This document shows, piece by piece, positions 35,735 to 48,028 of a DNA stretch of 64,000 bases. Source of the DNA: Halichondria panicea (taxonomy: Eukaryota; Porifera; Demospongiae; Suberitida; Halichondriidae). The notes below the pieces were generated by a model. It was not told where the DNA came from and searched no databases. It worked only from the letters and a program-made list of their open reading frames with translations. The translations under genes and the position numbers were made by a program. Location of the stretch: assembly GCF_963675165.1 (NCBI RefSeq), contig NC_087384.1:855001-919000 (forward strand). Direction: 5' to 3'. The stretch's first letter is position 1. The number at the start of each line of letters is the position of its first letter.

Positions 35735-36867
35735 TTGGATTCAAAAGTTTTGAAAAATAACCCTTTCCTTGCCATTCGTGAAATCTGGAACAGGAGCGTC
35801 TTTAGGTCGATCAATTAGTGTGGATCCGGCCTCACCACGCCTCCAAGTCATTCTATTAGTCTAGATCCGGCTAGCAATTCTAGCTGGGACTCCCAGTTCT
35901 AGCTCCTTTTGTTTAGCGTGTCAGAGACTGGGAGAAGATGATTGGCACTCCCTGGCTCCTTTGGATGTACAGCTGTCCAGATCCCTAGAACATACCCTCC
36001 ATTCTGACGAGTTATCAGTGCATAGGGTGCTTACTAGATTCTTGCCAGCCAGTACAGTTCAAGCTACACACAGCACCGCTCAACTATTCTCTACCCCATT
36101 ATCTAGCTAAATCTGGTCCAACTAGACAGCAGACACAGCTAGTTAATTCAGTAAAGCCAGGGGTAGCCCTACTTCTACGGTTGTTCAGTACCCACGGTAA
36201 CAATTCCTCTGGGCTGGGCTAACTAGTTGAGCCACGCCTCCCAATTCTCAAGGCTAGGTACATGTCTCTGTCTAGCTGCTTCTTCAGCTTCTTGCTCAGT
36301 TTTGTGGCTTAGAGAAAGGCCAGCTACTCAGGGGGAAGAGTCCAGATGAAAGTCTGGCAGCCAGGTGACGTCCAAACGGTCAGTTATTCTTTCCACCAAC
36401 TTTTTAATCTAGTCTAGTCCTGCTTGCACTGCTACTACTACTGCTGCCTACTGCTGCTACTCTTCCTAGCTAGTCAAAGGTTTCTTTTTTTTTTTTTTTT
36501 TTTTTTATAACTACATATGCACAAAGAGACATCAAAGCTTACATCAAAGGACACAGATTTTTAGCCTACTTGACTGATAAGGCGGTTACCTAGACTACAG
36601 TTTGTTTGTCAGGGAGGAGCTCACATACAACTTCATCTAATTCATCATAACGATTCCTTACCCATTGTTGTAATTTCTACAACAGATTGCCAAGGAAAGA
36701 GATAATTACAACAGAATTTACAACAGAGTGGGTTAGGGCCTCTCATATACAACTGAATTCTTTATCACAATTTTATTAATCATTGAAATAATACCCCTTT
36801 CCTCCCCTCTCCAAGGCCAATTTAGACCAGGAGAGTACCATCTAACAAAAATCAGTCACACAGCACA

Positions 36868-39800
36868 TTAGCTAGCACATGTGTGTCCGATAACAGAGTG
36901 TCCTTTGCATATTCTTATGCGACAGTGGGGACATGCCATTGCAGTGTGTTGCTGCTCTCTGCTAGGGATCTTCTCCCGAACACACACTTGACAGCGCCCA
37001 CGAGACACTCCGACACTATTTGCACTCACACGTGCGCCCTGTGATGGGGGGAAAACGATATTTAGACTGGCCAGACCTGAGGCACTGCTACGAGTACGTG
37101 GCACACCCAATAGACTATGAATTAGTTCCAATCGAAACCCTTTCAAAGGCATGGCCTTTGAACCCACCCTGACACAGTTGTGCCTGTATAGAATGTATGC
37201 ATTATTCACACTAACGTCAAGGAATTGAAAGAAAATCCTGAACCAATACCGCCGACACTTTCTATCGTACCCATAGGTTTTCCTCATACGCCCTGTATTG
37301 TCAACTCCTCCCATGTACATGTTATATGCAGGGAGACAGGGGGGGACACTCTGAGAGCGTAGGGTACCGTCTTTGTGCATTCGCATTACAGTGTGGGGCA
37401 TATGGTCAGGGAACACATTTGTTGCAAAGGACACAACTCTACGGTCGTTAAACATAGAGTAAGAAATATCACCAACAGTCATGGACGTATAGTCACCTTT
37501 GTCGAGTACCACATCCTTAAGACTTGCTGGGAAACCAGCAGCATTCTTCAAAATTGTGCCGACAGTAAACACATTTTGCTTAGCCAACTCTTCTATCAAT
37601 GGACCGGACGTGTAAAAGTTGTCCATGTACACAACATGCTGATGACCATAAAAAGGAGTGAGTAAACGATGGACTACATTTTTCACAAGCCCTTTCACAG
37701 CTATCTTTTTCCCAGAGGAATCGGTGAGCTTACCACTGTATACATCAAACACACAGAGATACCCACAGCATGAACATGAGCAGCACCATACCTTGAACCC
37801 CAGTTTAACAGGCTTCTTGGGCATATGAATTTTCCCGCTTTTACGACCCTTGTACTTTATCATCATCTCATCAACGGAAAGCTCCTGACTGGGATTATAC
37901 CTCATGAAGTAGTTGGCTTTAAGAGTCTCTAAAACAGTTTTTAGCTTGCTAGTTACCTTACGTGCATCAGTGATGGACGTATTGTCCTCACAGTGCAGAT
38001 ACCGCCATAAACTTTGGAACCTTTTGAGCGACATTACATTGCTCACACATTGTACACCTAAAAGGGGATCCTTGGACCAGTAGTCCGTAATTTCAGGGAG
38101 CCTATGAATGCCCATCTCTAGTACAATCCCCAAAAACACCCACAATTCGGCACTGTTTGTAGCTGACCAACCCTTAGCACCACACTGCCTAGCGTACAGG
38201 TTGGTCTGTTCGGCTATGTACTCACACAAACTATCGGGCCAAAGTAACTTAACAAAATCTAGGCATGGAGTTACAGACGGATCAAGTTGATTGACAGGAC
38301 CGACCACACCGCCAAAGACGGGGTATCTTCCTGTGGACTTAGCTTTTTGGAGTCCATTGTCCCTCGCCAGCTTCCTCCGTTTGGGAGTCGGAGCCATGCC
38401 ATCGACCATTTCGTCATCATCCTCCACTGCAGCATCTGCACGGAAACAAAGCATGAATATCATTAGAGTACCACAAGAGTGCTCGCCAGTGCAGGTGGGG
38501 GACAGGCTATGAATGTCATTATGTGGGCGTACCACACGCTAGTGGTGCTATGAATATCATTAACTACTGGGGGGGGTTAGGGCGCATAGGTACAGTACAG
38601 CAGAGGAAAAGGCTCGTCCACATCAAAGGCTCGTGGGAGGAGCCCAACAAACCACAACAACCATGAATGTCATTAGTGGGCGTACCACACGCTAGTGGTG
38701 CTATGAATATCATTAACTACTGGGGGGGGTTAGGGCGCATAGGTACAGTACAGCAGAGGAAAAGGCTCGTCCCCATCAAAGGCTCGTGGGAGGATCCCAA
38801 CAAACCACAACAACCATGAATGTCATTATGTGGGCGTACCGCACGCTAGTGGTGCTATGAATATCATTAACTACTGGGGGGGGGGGGTTAGGGCACATAG
38901 GTACAGTACAGCAGAGGAAAAGGCTCGTCCCCATCAAAGGCTCGTGGGAGGATCCCAACAAACCACAACAACCATGAATGTCATTATGTGGGCGTACCGC
39001 ACGCTAGTGGTGCTATGAATATCATTAACTACTGGGGGGGGGGGGTTTAGGGCACATAGGTACAGTACAGCAGAGGAAAAGGCTCGTCCACATCAAAGGC
39101 TCGTGGGAGGAGCCCAACAAACCACAACAACCATGAATGTCATTACGTGGGCGTACCACACGCTAGTGGTGCTATGAATATCATTAACTACTGGGGGGGG
39201 GGGGGGTTAGGGCACATAGGTACAGTACAGCAGAGGAAAAGGCTCGTCCCCATCAAAGGCTCGTGGGAGGAGCCCAACAAACCACAACAACCATGAATGT
39301 CATTATGTGGGCGTACCACACGCTAGTGGTGCTATGAATATCATTAACTACTGGGGGGGGGGGGTTAGGGCACATAGGTACAGTACAGCAGAGGAAAAGG
39401 CTCGTCCCCATCAAAGGCTCGTGGGAGGAGCCCAACAAACCACAACAACCATGAATGTCATTATGTGGGCGTACCGCACGCTAGTGGTGCTATGAATATC
39501 ATTAACTACTGGGGGGGGGGGGTTAGGGCACATAGGTACAGTACAGCAGAGGAAAAGGCTCGTCCACATCAAAGGCTCGTGGGAGGAGCCCAACAAACCA
39601 CAACAACCATGAATGTCATTACGTGGGCGTACCGCACGCTAGTGGTGCTATGAATATCATTAACTACTGGGGGGAGGGGGTTAGGGCACATAGGTACAGT
39701 ACAGCAGAGGAAAAGGCTCGTCCCCATCAAAGGCTCGTGGGAGGAGCCCAACAAACCACAACAACCATGAATGTCATTACGTGGGCGTACCGCACGCTAG

Positions 39801-40784
39801 TGGTGCTATGAATATCATTAACTACTGGGGGGAGGGGGTTAGGGCACATAGGTACAGTACAGCAGAGGAAAAGGCTCGTCCCCATCAAAGGCTCGTGGGA
39901 GGAGCCCAACAAACCACAACAACCATGAATGTCATTACGTGGGCGTACCACATGCTAGTGGTGCTATGAATATCATTAACAACTGGGGGGGGGGGGGGGT
40001 TAGGGCACATAGGTACAGTACAGCAGAGGAAAAGGCTCGTCCACATCAAAGGCTCGTGGGAGGAGCCCAACAAACCACAACAACCATGAATGTCATTACG
40101 TGGGCGTACCACACGCTAGTGGTGCTATGAATATCATTAACTACTGGGGGGGGGGGGGGGGGTTAGGGCACATAGGTACAGTACAGCAGAGGAAAAGGCT
40201 CGTCCACATCAAAGGCTCGTGGGAGGAGCCTAACAAACCACAACAACCATGAATGTCATTACGTGGGCGTACCACACGCTAGTGGTGCTATGAATATCAT
40301 TAACTACTGGGGGGGGGGGGGTTAGGGCACATAGGTACAGTACAGCAGAGGAAAAGGCTCGTCCACATCAAAGGCTCGTGGGAGGAGCCCAACAAACCAC
40401 AACAACCATGAATATCAATATGTGGGCGTAATGCACGCGTGTGGTGCTATGAATATCATTAACAACTGGGGGTTAGGGTACAGTACAGTACTGCAGTCAA
40501 GGCGACGCCAAAAAGAGGCTCACACAATGTAGGAGGAGCCACAAAAGGCATGCACATGACGCCTCCGCCAAAAAGAGGCCACATATCGTTAGGGCATCAC
40601 AATGCTGCCTCCCCAACCACTATTTAATGGTGCAATGACACAAACCTGAATCACTCTCCAGATCTGTCTCAAAATCGTCATCACTGGGCTCGTCATGGTC
40701 ATAACAGACTTCCTGGTCCTCCTCAAGCTCTCTGACAGTGTGCTCAAGCTCGCTGACAGTGTCAAGGAGTCCAATCAGCTCCAT
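36868..40784 (-). CDS. piggyBac transposase, copy 2 (spliced)
   Basis: Exons 40784-40646 and 38435-36868 encode a protein that reads identically to copy 1 wherever I compared it, including the three catalytic aspartates and the zinc-binding-type C-terminus. The offset to copy 1 is 5051 bp for exon 2 and 5050 bp for exon 1, so a single base (in a G run of the intron repeat) separates them. Perfect coding identity means either very recent duplication, homogenisation, or an assembly duplicate. Confidence 0.85.
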
Positions 40785-41754
40785 TTGGATTCAAAAGTTT
40801 TGAAAAATAACCCTTTCCTTGCCATTCGTGAAATCTGGAACAGGAGCGTCTTTAGGTCGATCAATTAGTGTGGATCCGGCCTCACCACGCCTCCAAGTCA
40901 TTCTATTAGTCTAGATCCGGCTAGCAATTCTAGCTGGGACTCCCAGTTCTAGCTCCTTTTGTTTAGCGTGTCAGAGACTGGGAGAAGATGATTGGCACTC
41001 CCTGGCTCCTTTGGATGTACAGCTGTCCAGATCCCTAGAACATACCCTCCATTCTGACGAGTTATCAGTGCATAGGGTGCTTACTAGATTCTTGCCAGCC
41101 AGTACAGTTCAAGCTACACACAGCACCGCTCAACTATTCTCTACCCCATTATCTAGCTAAATCTGGTCCAACTAGACAGCAGACACAGCTAGTTAATTCA
41201 GTAAAGCCAGGGGTAGCCCTACTTCTACGGTTGTTCAGTACCCACGGTAACAATTCCTCTGGGCTGGGCTAACTAGTTGAGCCACGCCTCCCAATTCTCA
41301 AGGCTAGGTACATGTCTCTGTCTAGCTGCTTCTTCAGCTTCTTGCTCAGTTTTGTGGCTTAGAGAAAGGCCAGCTACTCAGGGGGAAGAGTCCAGATGAA
41401 AGTCTGGCAGCCAGGTGACGTCCAAACGGTCAGTTATTCTTTCCACCAACTTTTTAATCTAGTCTAGTCCTGCTTGCACTGCTACTACTACTGCTGCCTA
41501 CTGCTGCTACTCTTCCTAGCTAGTCAAAGGTTTCTTTTTTTTTTTTTTTTTTTTTATAACTACATATGCACAAAGAGACATCAAAGCTTACATCAAAGGA
41601 CACAGATTTTTAGCCTACTTGACTGATAAGGCGGTTACCTAGACTACAGTTTGTTTGTCAGGGAGGAGCTCACATACAACTTCATCTAATTCATCATAAC
41701 GATTCCTTACCCATTGTTGTAATTTCTACAACAGATTGCCAAGGAAAGAGGTAA

Positions 41755-43089
41755 AGGGGTTGTGAGACTACTACTGCTCTAGACTCTAAATCTCAGGTAG
41801 ACGTTGTAGATCTATATCTGGATTTAAAAAAAGCTTTTGACAAGGTTTCCCATAGTGGCTTACTTGTGAAACTAGATTCACTGGGTGTAAATGGGAATGT
41901 TTGGTTCTGGCTTAGGGAATATCTCAATAACAGACGGCAACTGGTCTCTGTGAATGGCCACCATTCCTCTATCCTGCCTGTTACCTCTGGAGTGCCACGG
42001 GGCAGTATACTAGGCCCCTTGCTATTTCTCGTCTTCATAAATGACTTACCAGACTCTGTCAAGTTCTCCAAAGTGCACCTTTTTGCTGATGATACCAAAT
42101 GCTCCAAGGTTATAGATAGTGTAGAGGATGTCAACAAGCTTCAGTCAGACATTAATGACATCACTAGTTGGAGCAAAAGCTGGTCGCTCCCTTTCAACGA
42201 AATGAAAAGCATAGTAATTCAATTCTGCTCCTCCCCTCCACCCCAAACCTCATACACTCTAGCCGGTCTAAACGTAACTCACTCAATGTCCAACAAAGAT
42301 CTAGGTCTCATTTTCCGATCGGATCTCAAATGGGTGTCCCACTATAACCAAATCTCTGCTAAAGCTTACAAGAAACTAGGACTGCTCAAAAGAACATTTT
42401 CATCATCAAACTCGGTTGATACTAAAAAGAAACTTTATATCTCTCTAGTGAAGTCTCAACTGTTGTATGGCTCAGTACTATGGAGGCCGATGCTCATCAA
42501 AGATATCCTATCTCTAGAAAAAATTCAGAGGAGAGCGACGAAGTTTATTCTTGGCCAAGGTCTATCACCGTTAACCTACAAGGGAAGACTCGTTAAGCTA
42601 AATCTCCTCCCCCTTATGTATCATCTAGAGCTGGCAGACATTATGTTCTACATAAACTCTTACAAAAACAGAACTCCAAGATACAACATTTCGGATTATA
42701 TCACACAAACTGCAGGCTTCACCAGATCCTCAGACTATCATAGACTAAGCCACAAGTACTCACGTACGAACACGTCCAGACATTTCTACTACAATCGTCT
42801 CCCAAGACTATGGAATAACCTGCCACCACTAGACATTAACCTCAGGAGCAGCTCTATCAAAGCAAAATTGAAGAATCTCCTCTGGCAACACTTCCTTAGC
42901 AATTTTGATTCTGACGCTCCCTGCACTTTCCACTTCAAGTGCCCATGCAACAAATGTTGTTAGTTATATAATTGGTAACCTGTCTCTACAGGCTTGCCTT
43001 CAGCATTATACTAGGTGATTGCTATATTTATTCAGAACTCATTTTGTCTTTAATGCTGTAAAATCATGTTGATGAATTGAATTGAATAA
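41755..43089 (+). mobile_element. LINE reverse transcriptase, 3' part, with tail
   Basis: An open frame from about 41760 to 42963 starts inside the palm domain: VDVVDLYLDLKKAFDKVSH, then GVPRGSILGPLLFLVFINDL, FADDTK, KDLGLIFRSDLKW, KKLYISLVKSQLLYGSVLWR and a C-terminal CPCNKCC. The catalytic A and C boxes (DLKKAFD, FADD) are present. After the stop there is about 120 bp of 3' UTR ending in TTGAATTGAATAA, a microsatellite-like tail of the CR1/Jockey type. The 5' half lies at 28563-28714, across the DNA insertions. Endonuclease and ORF1 are not present here. Confidence 0.85.
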
Positions 43090-43531
43090 TAAGCCAGAAA
43101 TTAAGATTAGTCACAAAGTTCCAGTTGTTGCTGCACTCTCCTTGTTTCTTTGACTCCTGTCTTAATATAGCAGGTGTAGCAACGATAGTTTTAAACTACT
43201 ACGACTCATAGACTAACAGGAGACGTAATACAAGACAGATAAACGATCAAGAATTCCAAAATAACATGAAAATGCTGACTCAGCGGGTTGGGTAGGTTGG
43301 GGTTCTTTCAATGGCTTCTGTGCATTTACTGTAGGAATTGGAGGTTACAAAGAAAATTAGAAGATTAATTAACAATCGTGACCAACCTACATCTGCGCAA
43401 AGTCAAGGGTTAACCTTGGAATGCATTGCCCTGCTACGCCCACTCATAGACCCACTCGTAGACCCTTCACTTCCGCTTTTTCTGATTTCTGGCTTTCTGG
43501 TCCTACATGCGCAGTAGACAAGTGTAGATCA
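43090..43531. other. B2 upstream spacer
   Basis: This is 442 bp between the LINE tail and the B2 start. It holds no gene. GCCCACTCATAGACCCACTC near 43438 is a short local duplication. It probably contains the B2 promoter; no TATA-type element is convincing. Confidence 0.4.
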
Positions 43532-45602
43532 ATGATGAAGACATTAACAGTTGACCTTGTTGTTACATCTTTATGTCTTTTTGAAGCACGTAAGTACTAA
43601 CTGCTTGTCTGTGGTATAATTTTGACTTGTTGATACAGTTCTCTTGGCTTACTGTGGTCAAGAGATACCTCTCAGCAATAATCAAGTTCCTGGTTGCTAC
43701 AGTACTAACGATACTGCTGTGTTTGCGTGTACTGTAATGGATTCTAGTCACTTTTATGGAACAGACTGGAGTGGTACTGTCTTCAACTGCCCCTCAGCAA
43801 ACTCAATCAGTAAGAACAAAATCTTCTTGCCTCATATGCAGTTCAGTTCTCTTGCACGTGGCACTTGTAATGCTGGCACCATTGTTGCAGAGGGCACAGA
43901 AGTGAATGGTTCATTGTATACATCAGTGCTTACTATAGCGCCAGTTACCCCAGACATGAATGGGCAAACCATCATCTGTTCAGTTTCAGGGATTACAGTG
44001 ATTGGTACAGAGACACTCAGAGTCGGAGGTAAAATAATACAATATAGCCTCTTAATTGGCAGTTTTTTAATCACAGTGACTCCTGAACCACCAATCAACA
44101 CTAGTCTCAGTTTTACAATAATACCATCCAAAACATTCACTGTAAGTTGGACAGATGCAATAGGAGTTATTGGAGGGGTAGGTGGGTACCATACCAACGT
44201 GTCTGGTGACTGTGGACAGTGTACTAATGTGGGTATAGTGAGTGCCAATGTGACAAACATGTCATGCTCGGGATGGGAGCCCATTGGACAGACCTGCAAC
44301 ATCAGTGTCTACACAGTTACTGATGACTGTCAGTTTAGGAGTGAAAGTCCTGCCTTTGTTGTTGTACATCTGAAGTGTATGTTTAAATAATTATTGTGTA
44401 TATAGGCGTGCATTCCACCTTAATATATATATATAAATTATAGTGCCAACAGTCCCCACAACTACTAGTGTAATACCGACTTATGACCTTAGTGGAGGCC
44501 TGTTGCGAATTGCAACTACCTTCATTGCAAATCAAGTGAGTTTACATGGAGTTCAGTTGTTCATTATTATAGTTTAGTAAAATAATGTGCTTTTGTATTA
44601 TAAGGAGATCACAGATGAGAATGGATTCACTATCAAGTATGTGATTGTATACACTCACTCATCACTGGAGAGTGAGCCGGTGGAGATTCTGTTGGACTGT
44701 GCCTCAAAAACTGAATGTACACACATCCTCAAAGTTAATAATTCTCATGGCGAGTACTCAATAGCAACTGGTGCTGTGACTCCAGTGGGGAAAGCAATCC
44801 AACAGGACAACACTACCATAACGATTGGTGAGTTTACATGCAATAATGACTTGTTTTTGTAAAACTTGATTTTCATATGTTACACTTTTAGGAACAAACA
44901 CTTTTGTACGAGTTACTGTGGATGTATTTCAGAGTTTCACAGCTGTCAACTGTTTTTTCTTCGACAAATACAATCACATCTCCTGTGAAGTAGAGTACAG
45001 TCAAGATTGCGATACCCTTATTCAGAAAAAAAGAAATGGAGCTTCAATTAATGAGTCAGATGTGGCTATACTCCTCAATGATATCTTACCATCAACACAA
45101 TACTGCTTTGTCTTGACAGCTGAAAATCAAATGACTACTGTGAAAATACAAGGAAAATTCACAGGTGAGTTGTTATTGGCTAAAGCTGAAATTTGTGAAC
45201 CCTTGTTCTATTCCAGGATATAGTGTAGAAAGCACCCTCAGCACAAGCATAACTACACACTCTACTCCAGGATACAGTGTAGAGAGCATCCTCAGCACAA
45301 GCATAATTACAAGTGTCACCATCTTTGTAGCTTTAGTCTCTCTAATAATACTTGTTGCAATTGTTATTGCCTGCTACAAGAAAAAGAGAAACTCAAAAGG
45401 TGACGAACCTGTAGAACCTGTTTATTACTCTGTTGTAAGGCCCGTGGCTGAGGAAGTCACAGCTGATCCGACTTACGATGAGATCTCAGTAGCTGTGAAA
45501 AAATGGAGGGATATCACCACAGAACCCAACGAAGCATACCACCCCGTGTCAGTGCAACCTAACGAGGCCTACCAAACAACCAACATCATGCATGATAATT
45601 AG
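43532..45602 (+). CDS. B2: complete Ig-like/FN3-like receptor with tyrosine-rich tail
   Basis: Seven exons: 43532-43589, 43639-44028, 44077-44376, 44444-44535, 44605-44827, 44892-45164 and 45217-45602; 573 residues, GT-AG, phases 1,1,1,0,1,1. ATG 43532 or the adjacent 43535 may start it. Parts in order: signal peptide (MMKTLTVDLVVTSLCLFEA), Ig-like domain with DWSGTVFNCPS and MNGQTIIC, FN3-like with SGDCGQCTNVG and SCSGWEPIGQTCNISV, two further sandwich-like segments, a short repeated stalk (PGYSVES twice), a helix (VTIFVALVSLIILVAIVIAC), then KKKR and a tail of about 75 residues. The tail holds VYYSVV, TYDEIS and two NEAY motifs. It is the best template for the B family. Adaptors with SH2 or PTB domains are plausible partners, by motif only. 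Confidence 0.82.
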
Positions 45603-45740
45603 TCTATACATTTCACACCCAGCTTGCTTCGTGTATTATTCTTTACGTACATGGACGCTATATAGATTGAGTCAGTTGCAGGTAGATATATAATCCATTT
45701 AAACATTGTGTGTGAGTGTTTTAATATTACATACCACGTG

Positions 45741-45867
45741 TTTAACGGGAAATTTTTCGCGGGTGCAAAATTTTTGCTATTTGGCTACAGAGCCCTCAAC
45801 AGAAATGTTAGTGGGTTCTAATGTTTGCGTTTCAATGCCAAGAAACGTCACCCACCAATATAGCTTT
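45741..45867. mobile_element. Truncated MITE after B2
   Basis: It matches the left half of the MITE behind B1 (15257-15497): TTTAACGGGAAATTTTTCGC onward through GCCAAGAAACGTCACCCACC. It is cut at 45867 by a LINE fragment. Position relative to the B stop codon is the same as in cassette 1. Confidence 0.75.
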
Positions 45868-46142
45868 GCAACTCTCTACCTAAAATGATGCACCTTGATG
45901 GCAGATCGGAATCCTCTGACTCTGATAAAGTTAATTTTTTTGAATTAGTTTATTCCAAGCCCCTGTCTAACACTCCTCAAGATGATGACGGTACAAATCT
46001 ACAAGCAACTCTGGATTTTATAAATATCACGGATTTGGATGTTCTCACTGCTCTCTCCAACCTTGACCCTTCTAAAACAAGGGGCATAGATGGGATAGGC
46101 CCCGTTCTTGTGCTTTCGCTTTGTACCCTGTAATTCATCATC
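45868..46142 (+). mobile_element. LINE fragment (linker before reverse transcriptase)
   Basis: The frame 45885-46130 reads FFELVYSKPLSN, LDFINITDLDVLTALSNLDP and SKTRGIDGIGP, the conserved stretch just before the palm domain in CR1/Jockey-like LINEs (pattern N-F-F-x-V-x-S, L-x-x-L-D-P-x-K-x-x-G-x-D-x-I). It breaks off at a stop and is followed at 46143 by the half MITE. It is a short 5'- and 3'-truncated piece. Confidence 0.7.
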
Positions 46143-46342
46143 TACCGTATATCTTCTAATTTATCGGACACTTCTAATTACCCGGACACTCTTTTGGGCA
46201 ATTTTCGTTGTTCTAATACAACGGACACTCCAGTACTTTAATATTACATTTTTTCTAAATATCCGGACAATACCTTGAAAAGTTGAGTTACCATTCATAG
46301 ACGGCAAGTAAGACTTGGAGTGCTGCAGTTAGATATCCTTGA
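46143..46342. mobile_element. Half of a CGGACAC-type MITE
   Basis: The left end ACCGTATATCTTCTAATTTA followed by spaced CGGACAC words resembles the CCGTATTCACCCGAATTACC family (3092-3589). Its right half is not present; the Merlin element begins at 46343, so the two elements abut. Confidence 0.55.
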
Positions 46343-47908
46343 GGGATCAGTAACGGTGTTCGCCTCCAACTTTTAATTGCTTCCGGAAGCGGGGGCGTAG
46401 CTTCATTGCATACTCTACTAACCGTAGTAGCTAAGTGACCTTTGACCTGCCCTTATTTGTAGAAAAAAATTAATGATACTGGCTGAAGAAAACAGATGAT
46501 ACTGGATGGATAAACTGATCCAAAACTGGGATGATACTGTGTGTGATGTTTCTGGATGTGAAAACAAGGGAAAGTGATATGATACTGATGTTCCTGGATG
46601 GATGAAAACAATGAAGAGTTAATTAATCGAGTGAATAATACAATCATGATTGATGGATGGACAGATAGATGATTTTGGCTTAGACTGGATACTGTGTGGC
46701 GATGTCAGCCATTACTTGGGTAAAGGCAGCTTGTTTCGATTGAGGGGTTGACAGTCGCTCTCTCCACATGAACTCGTCAAGGTATGATGGCAACTGTTGT
46801 TCTGTCACCCCCCCGCATCCTCTTCAGCTTGATCTTAATTCTATTCCAATAGCTCTCAATGTTTTGTGTGTGTACCCCTGTGACGCTGTTCACAAACTCA
46901 ATACTGTGGTTGACGGTGCCATGGGATCCAACATTTGGCAACGATGCTACATTATTGTAAGCGGCCCAACAGTCGGAATGTATCACTGTGCCTGGTTGAA
47001 CATGTGCCTGTATTATAGGCAAGAGTGTGACTGCTCTTCTATCTGCCACTAACTGGACAAAGCCAGTGGCAGGGGTTGTTGACATGTCAGCCAACCCAAA
47101 CACCCACAAGTCACTCCTGGGTCGCCTACCCCGTCCACCCTATTGTGTTTAAGTGTTTACAATATTATTGTGAGCACAATTTTACCTTAGGTTTGTGTCG
47201 GAACAGACTTTCATCGATCTGAACAATAACACCAGCTCCTCCAAGACGGATAACAGTTGCGATCAGCTTTGCTGAGCATACCTCTCTGAGCCATTGGTAT
47301 ATATCACACCCCGTGGATGGTCTCACCTCAGCCTCCATTGCCATGTCTGTCACAGGGTATTCTCTGGACCACCACAAAATGGCTACCAACCACTGTTGGA
47401 GAGTAATCCTACTCTTAGAGAAGAAACTGAGGTGTCTGATGCTCCTGGTGGTCTTACATTGTGGGCAGGACCAACAGACACCATCCGAGCCTGATGAAGA
47501 CCTTCGCCGTTCGATCATTGGAATAGCACACCTATTTTTGTTTATTATTTTGATCACACCTATTTTTCCTTTTATTATAATTATGCTTATTATGGATATC
47601 CCTTATTATAATATAAGATACCTACCTTGTACAGTCGCAGGTAGTTGCAAGCAGTCCTTTACCCCTAAGATAACTGATAATACCCCCTGTCCCACCTCCC
47701 ACCACTGTTGACATGCTCAAAATAGACATACTGATAGTGGATGGATGGATAGATGTACTTAGAATGCCATGTGTGAGCGAATATCCCGGCAGTAACGCAC
47801 CAAGGTCAAAGATCATTTAGCTACTACGGTTAGTGGAGTATGCAATGATTCTACGCCCCCGCTTCCGGAAGCAATTAAAAGTTGGAGGCGAACACCGTTA
47901 GTGATCCC
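46343..47908. mobile_element. Merlin (IS1595-like) DNA transposon
   Basis: Terminal inverted repeats of about 95 bp: left GGGATCAGTAACGGTGTTCG, right complement GGGATCACTAACGGTGTTCG, continuing through GCTTCCGGAAGCGGGGGCGT. Total length is 1566 bp with a minus-strand transposase inside. CCTTG occurs just outside both ends, compatible with a decayed 8-bp target duplication. Both flanks inside the TIRs (46450-46770 and 47560-47810) carry GATGGATGGAT-like simple repeats. Confidence 0.85.
46777..47557 (-). CDS. Merlin-type transposase (DDE, ISXO2-like), spliced
   Basis: Minus-strand exons 47557-47186 and 47139-46777 are separated by a 46-bp intron (AAG|GTAAAA and AATAG|GG, phase 0); 244 residues. 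Without splicing the two frames are separate. The N-terminal part has a CWSCPQC zinc-binding pair and RSIRHLSFFSKSR. The catalytic core has acidic residues in VIVQIDESLF, VIHSDCWAAY and HTQNIESYW, plus WVFGLAD and VNHSIEFV. That is the full D-D-E set of the family. Length is somewhat short, so an upstream exon may be missing, but no clear candidate lies before 47557. It looks intact or nearly so. Confidence 0.82.
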
Positions 47909-48028
47909 CTTGTTCTATTAAACTTAGCTAGCTCGCATGTAGCCTCGATCCCAGGCCGCTCTTCCTCGAAGAGAGGGCCTGGTATCGACTGTTTGCGCAT
48001 GCGAAACTGGGGACTCCGGATATCATCG

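Larger units (their letters stand above)
30710..41750. mobile_element. 11-kb piggyBac-carrying composite, U-PB-U-PB-U
   Basis: Two near-identical units repeat with a 5051-bp period and a third partial unit follows. The layout is U1 (30710-31650), piggyBac 1 (31651-35760), U2 (35761-36701), piggyBac 2 (36702-40810) and U3 (40811-41750). Each U begins CCCTTTCCTTGCCA and ends TTGCCAAGGAAAGAG, an imperfect inverted repeat of about 17 bp. The entire array is flanked by GTAA on both sides (30706-30709 and 41751-41754), and U2 is flanked by ATAA on both sides. The array interrupts a LINE. Differences between units are seen almost only in homopolymer lengths. Known piggyBac elements duplicate TTAA; a [GA]TAA flank is unusual. 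A duplicated assembly segment is a possible artefact. Confidence 0.75.
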
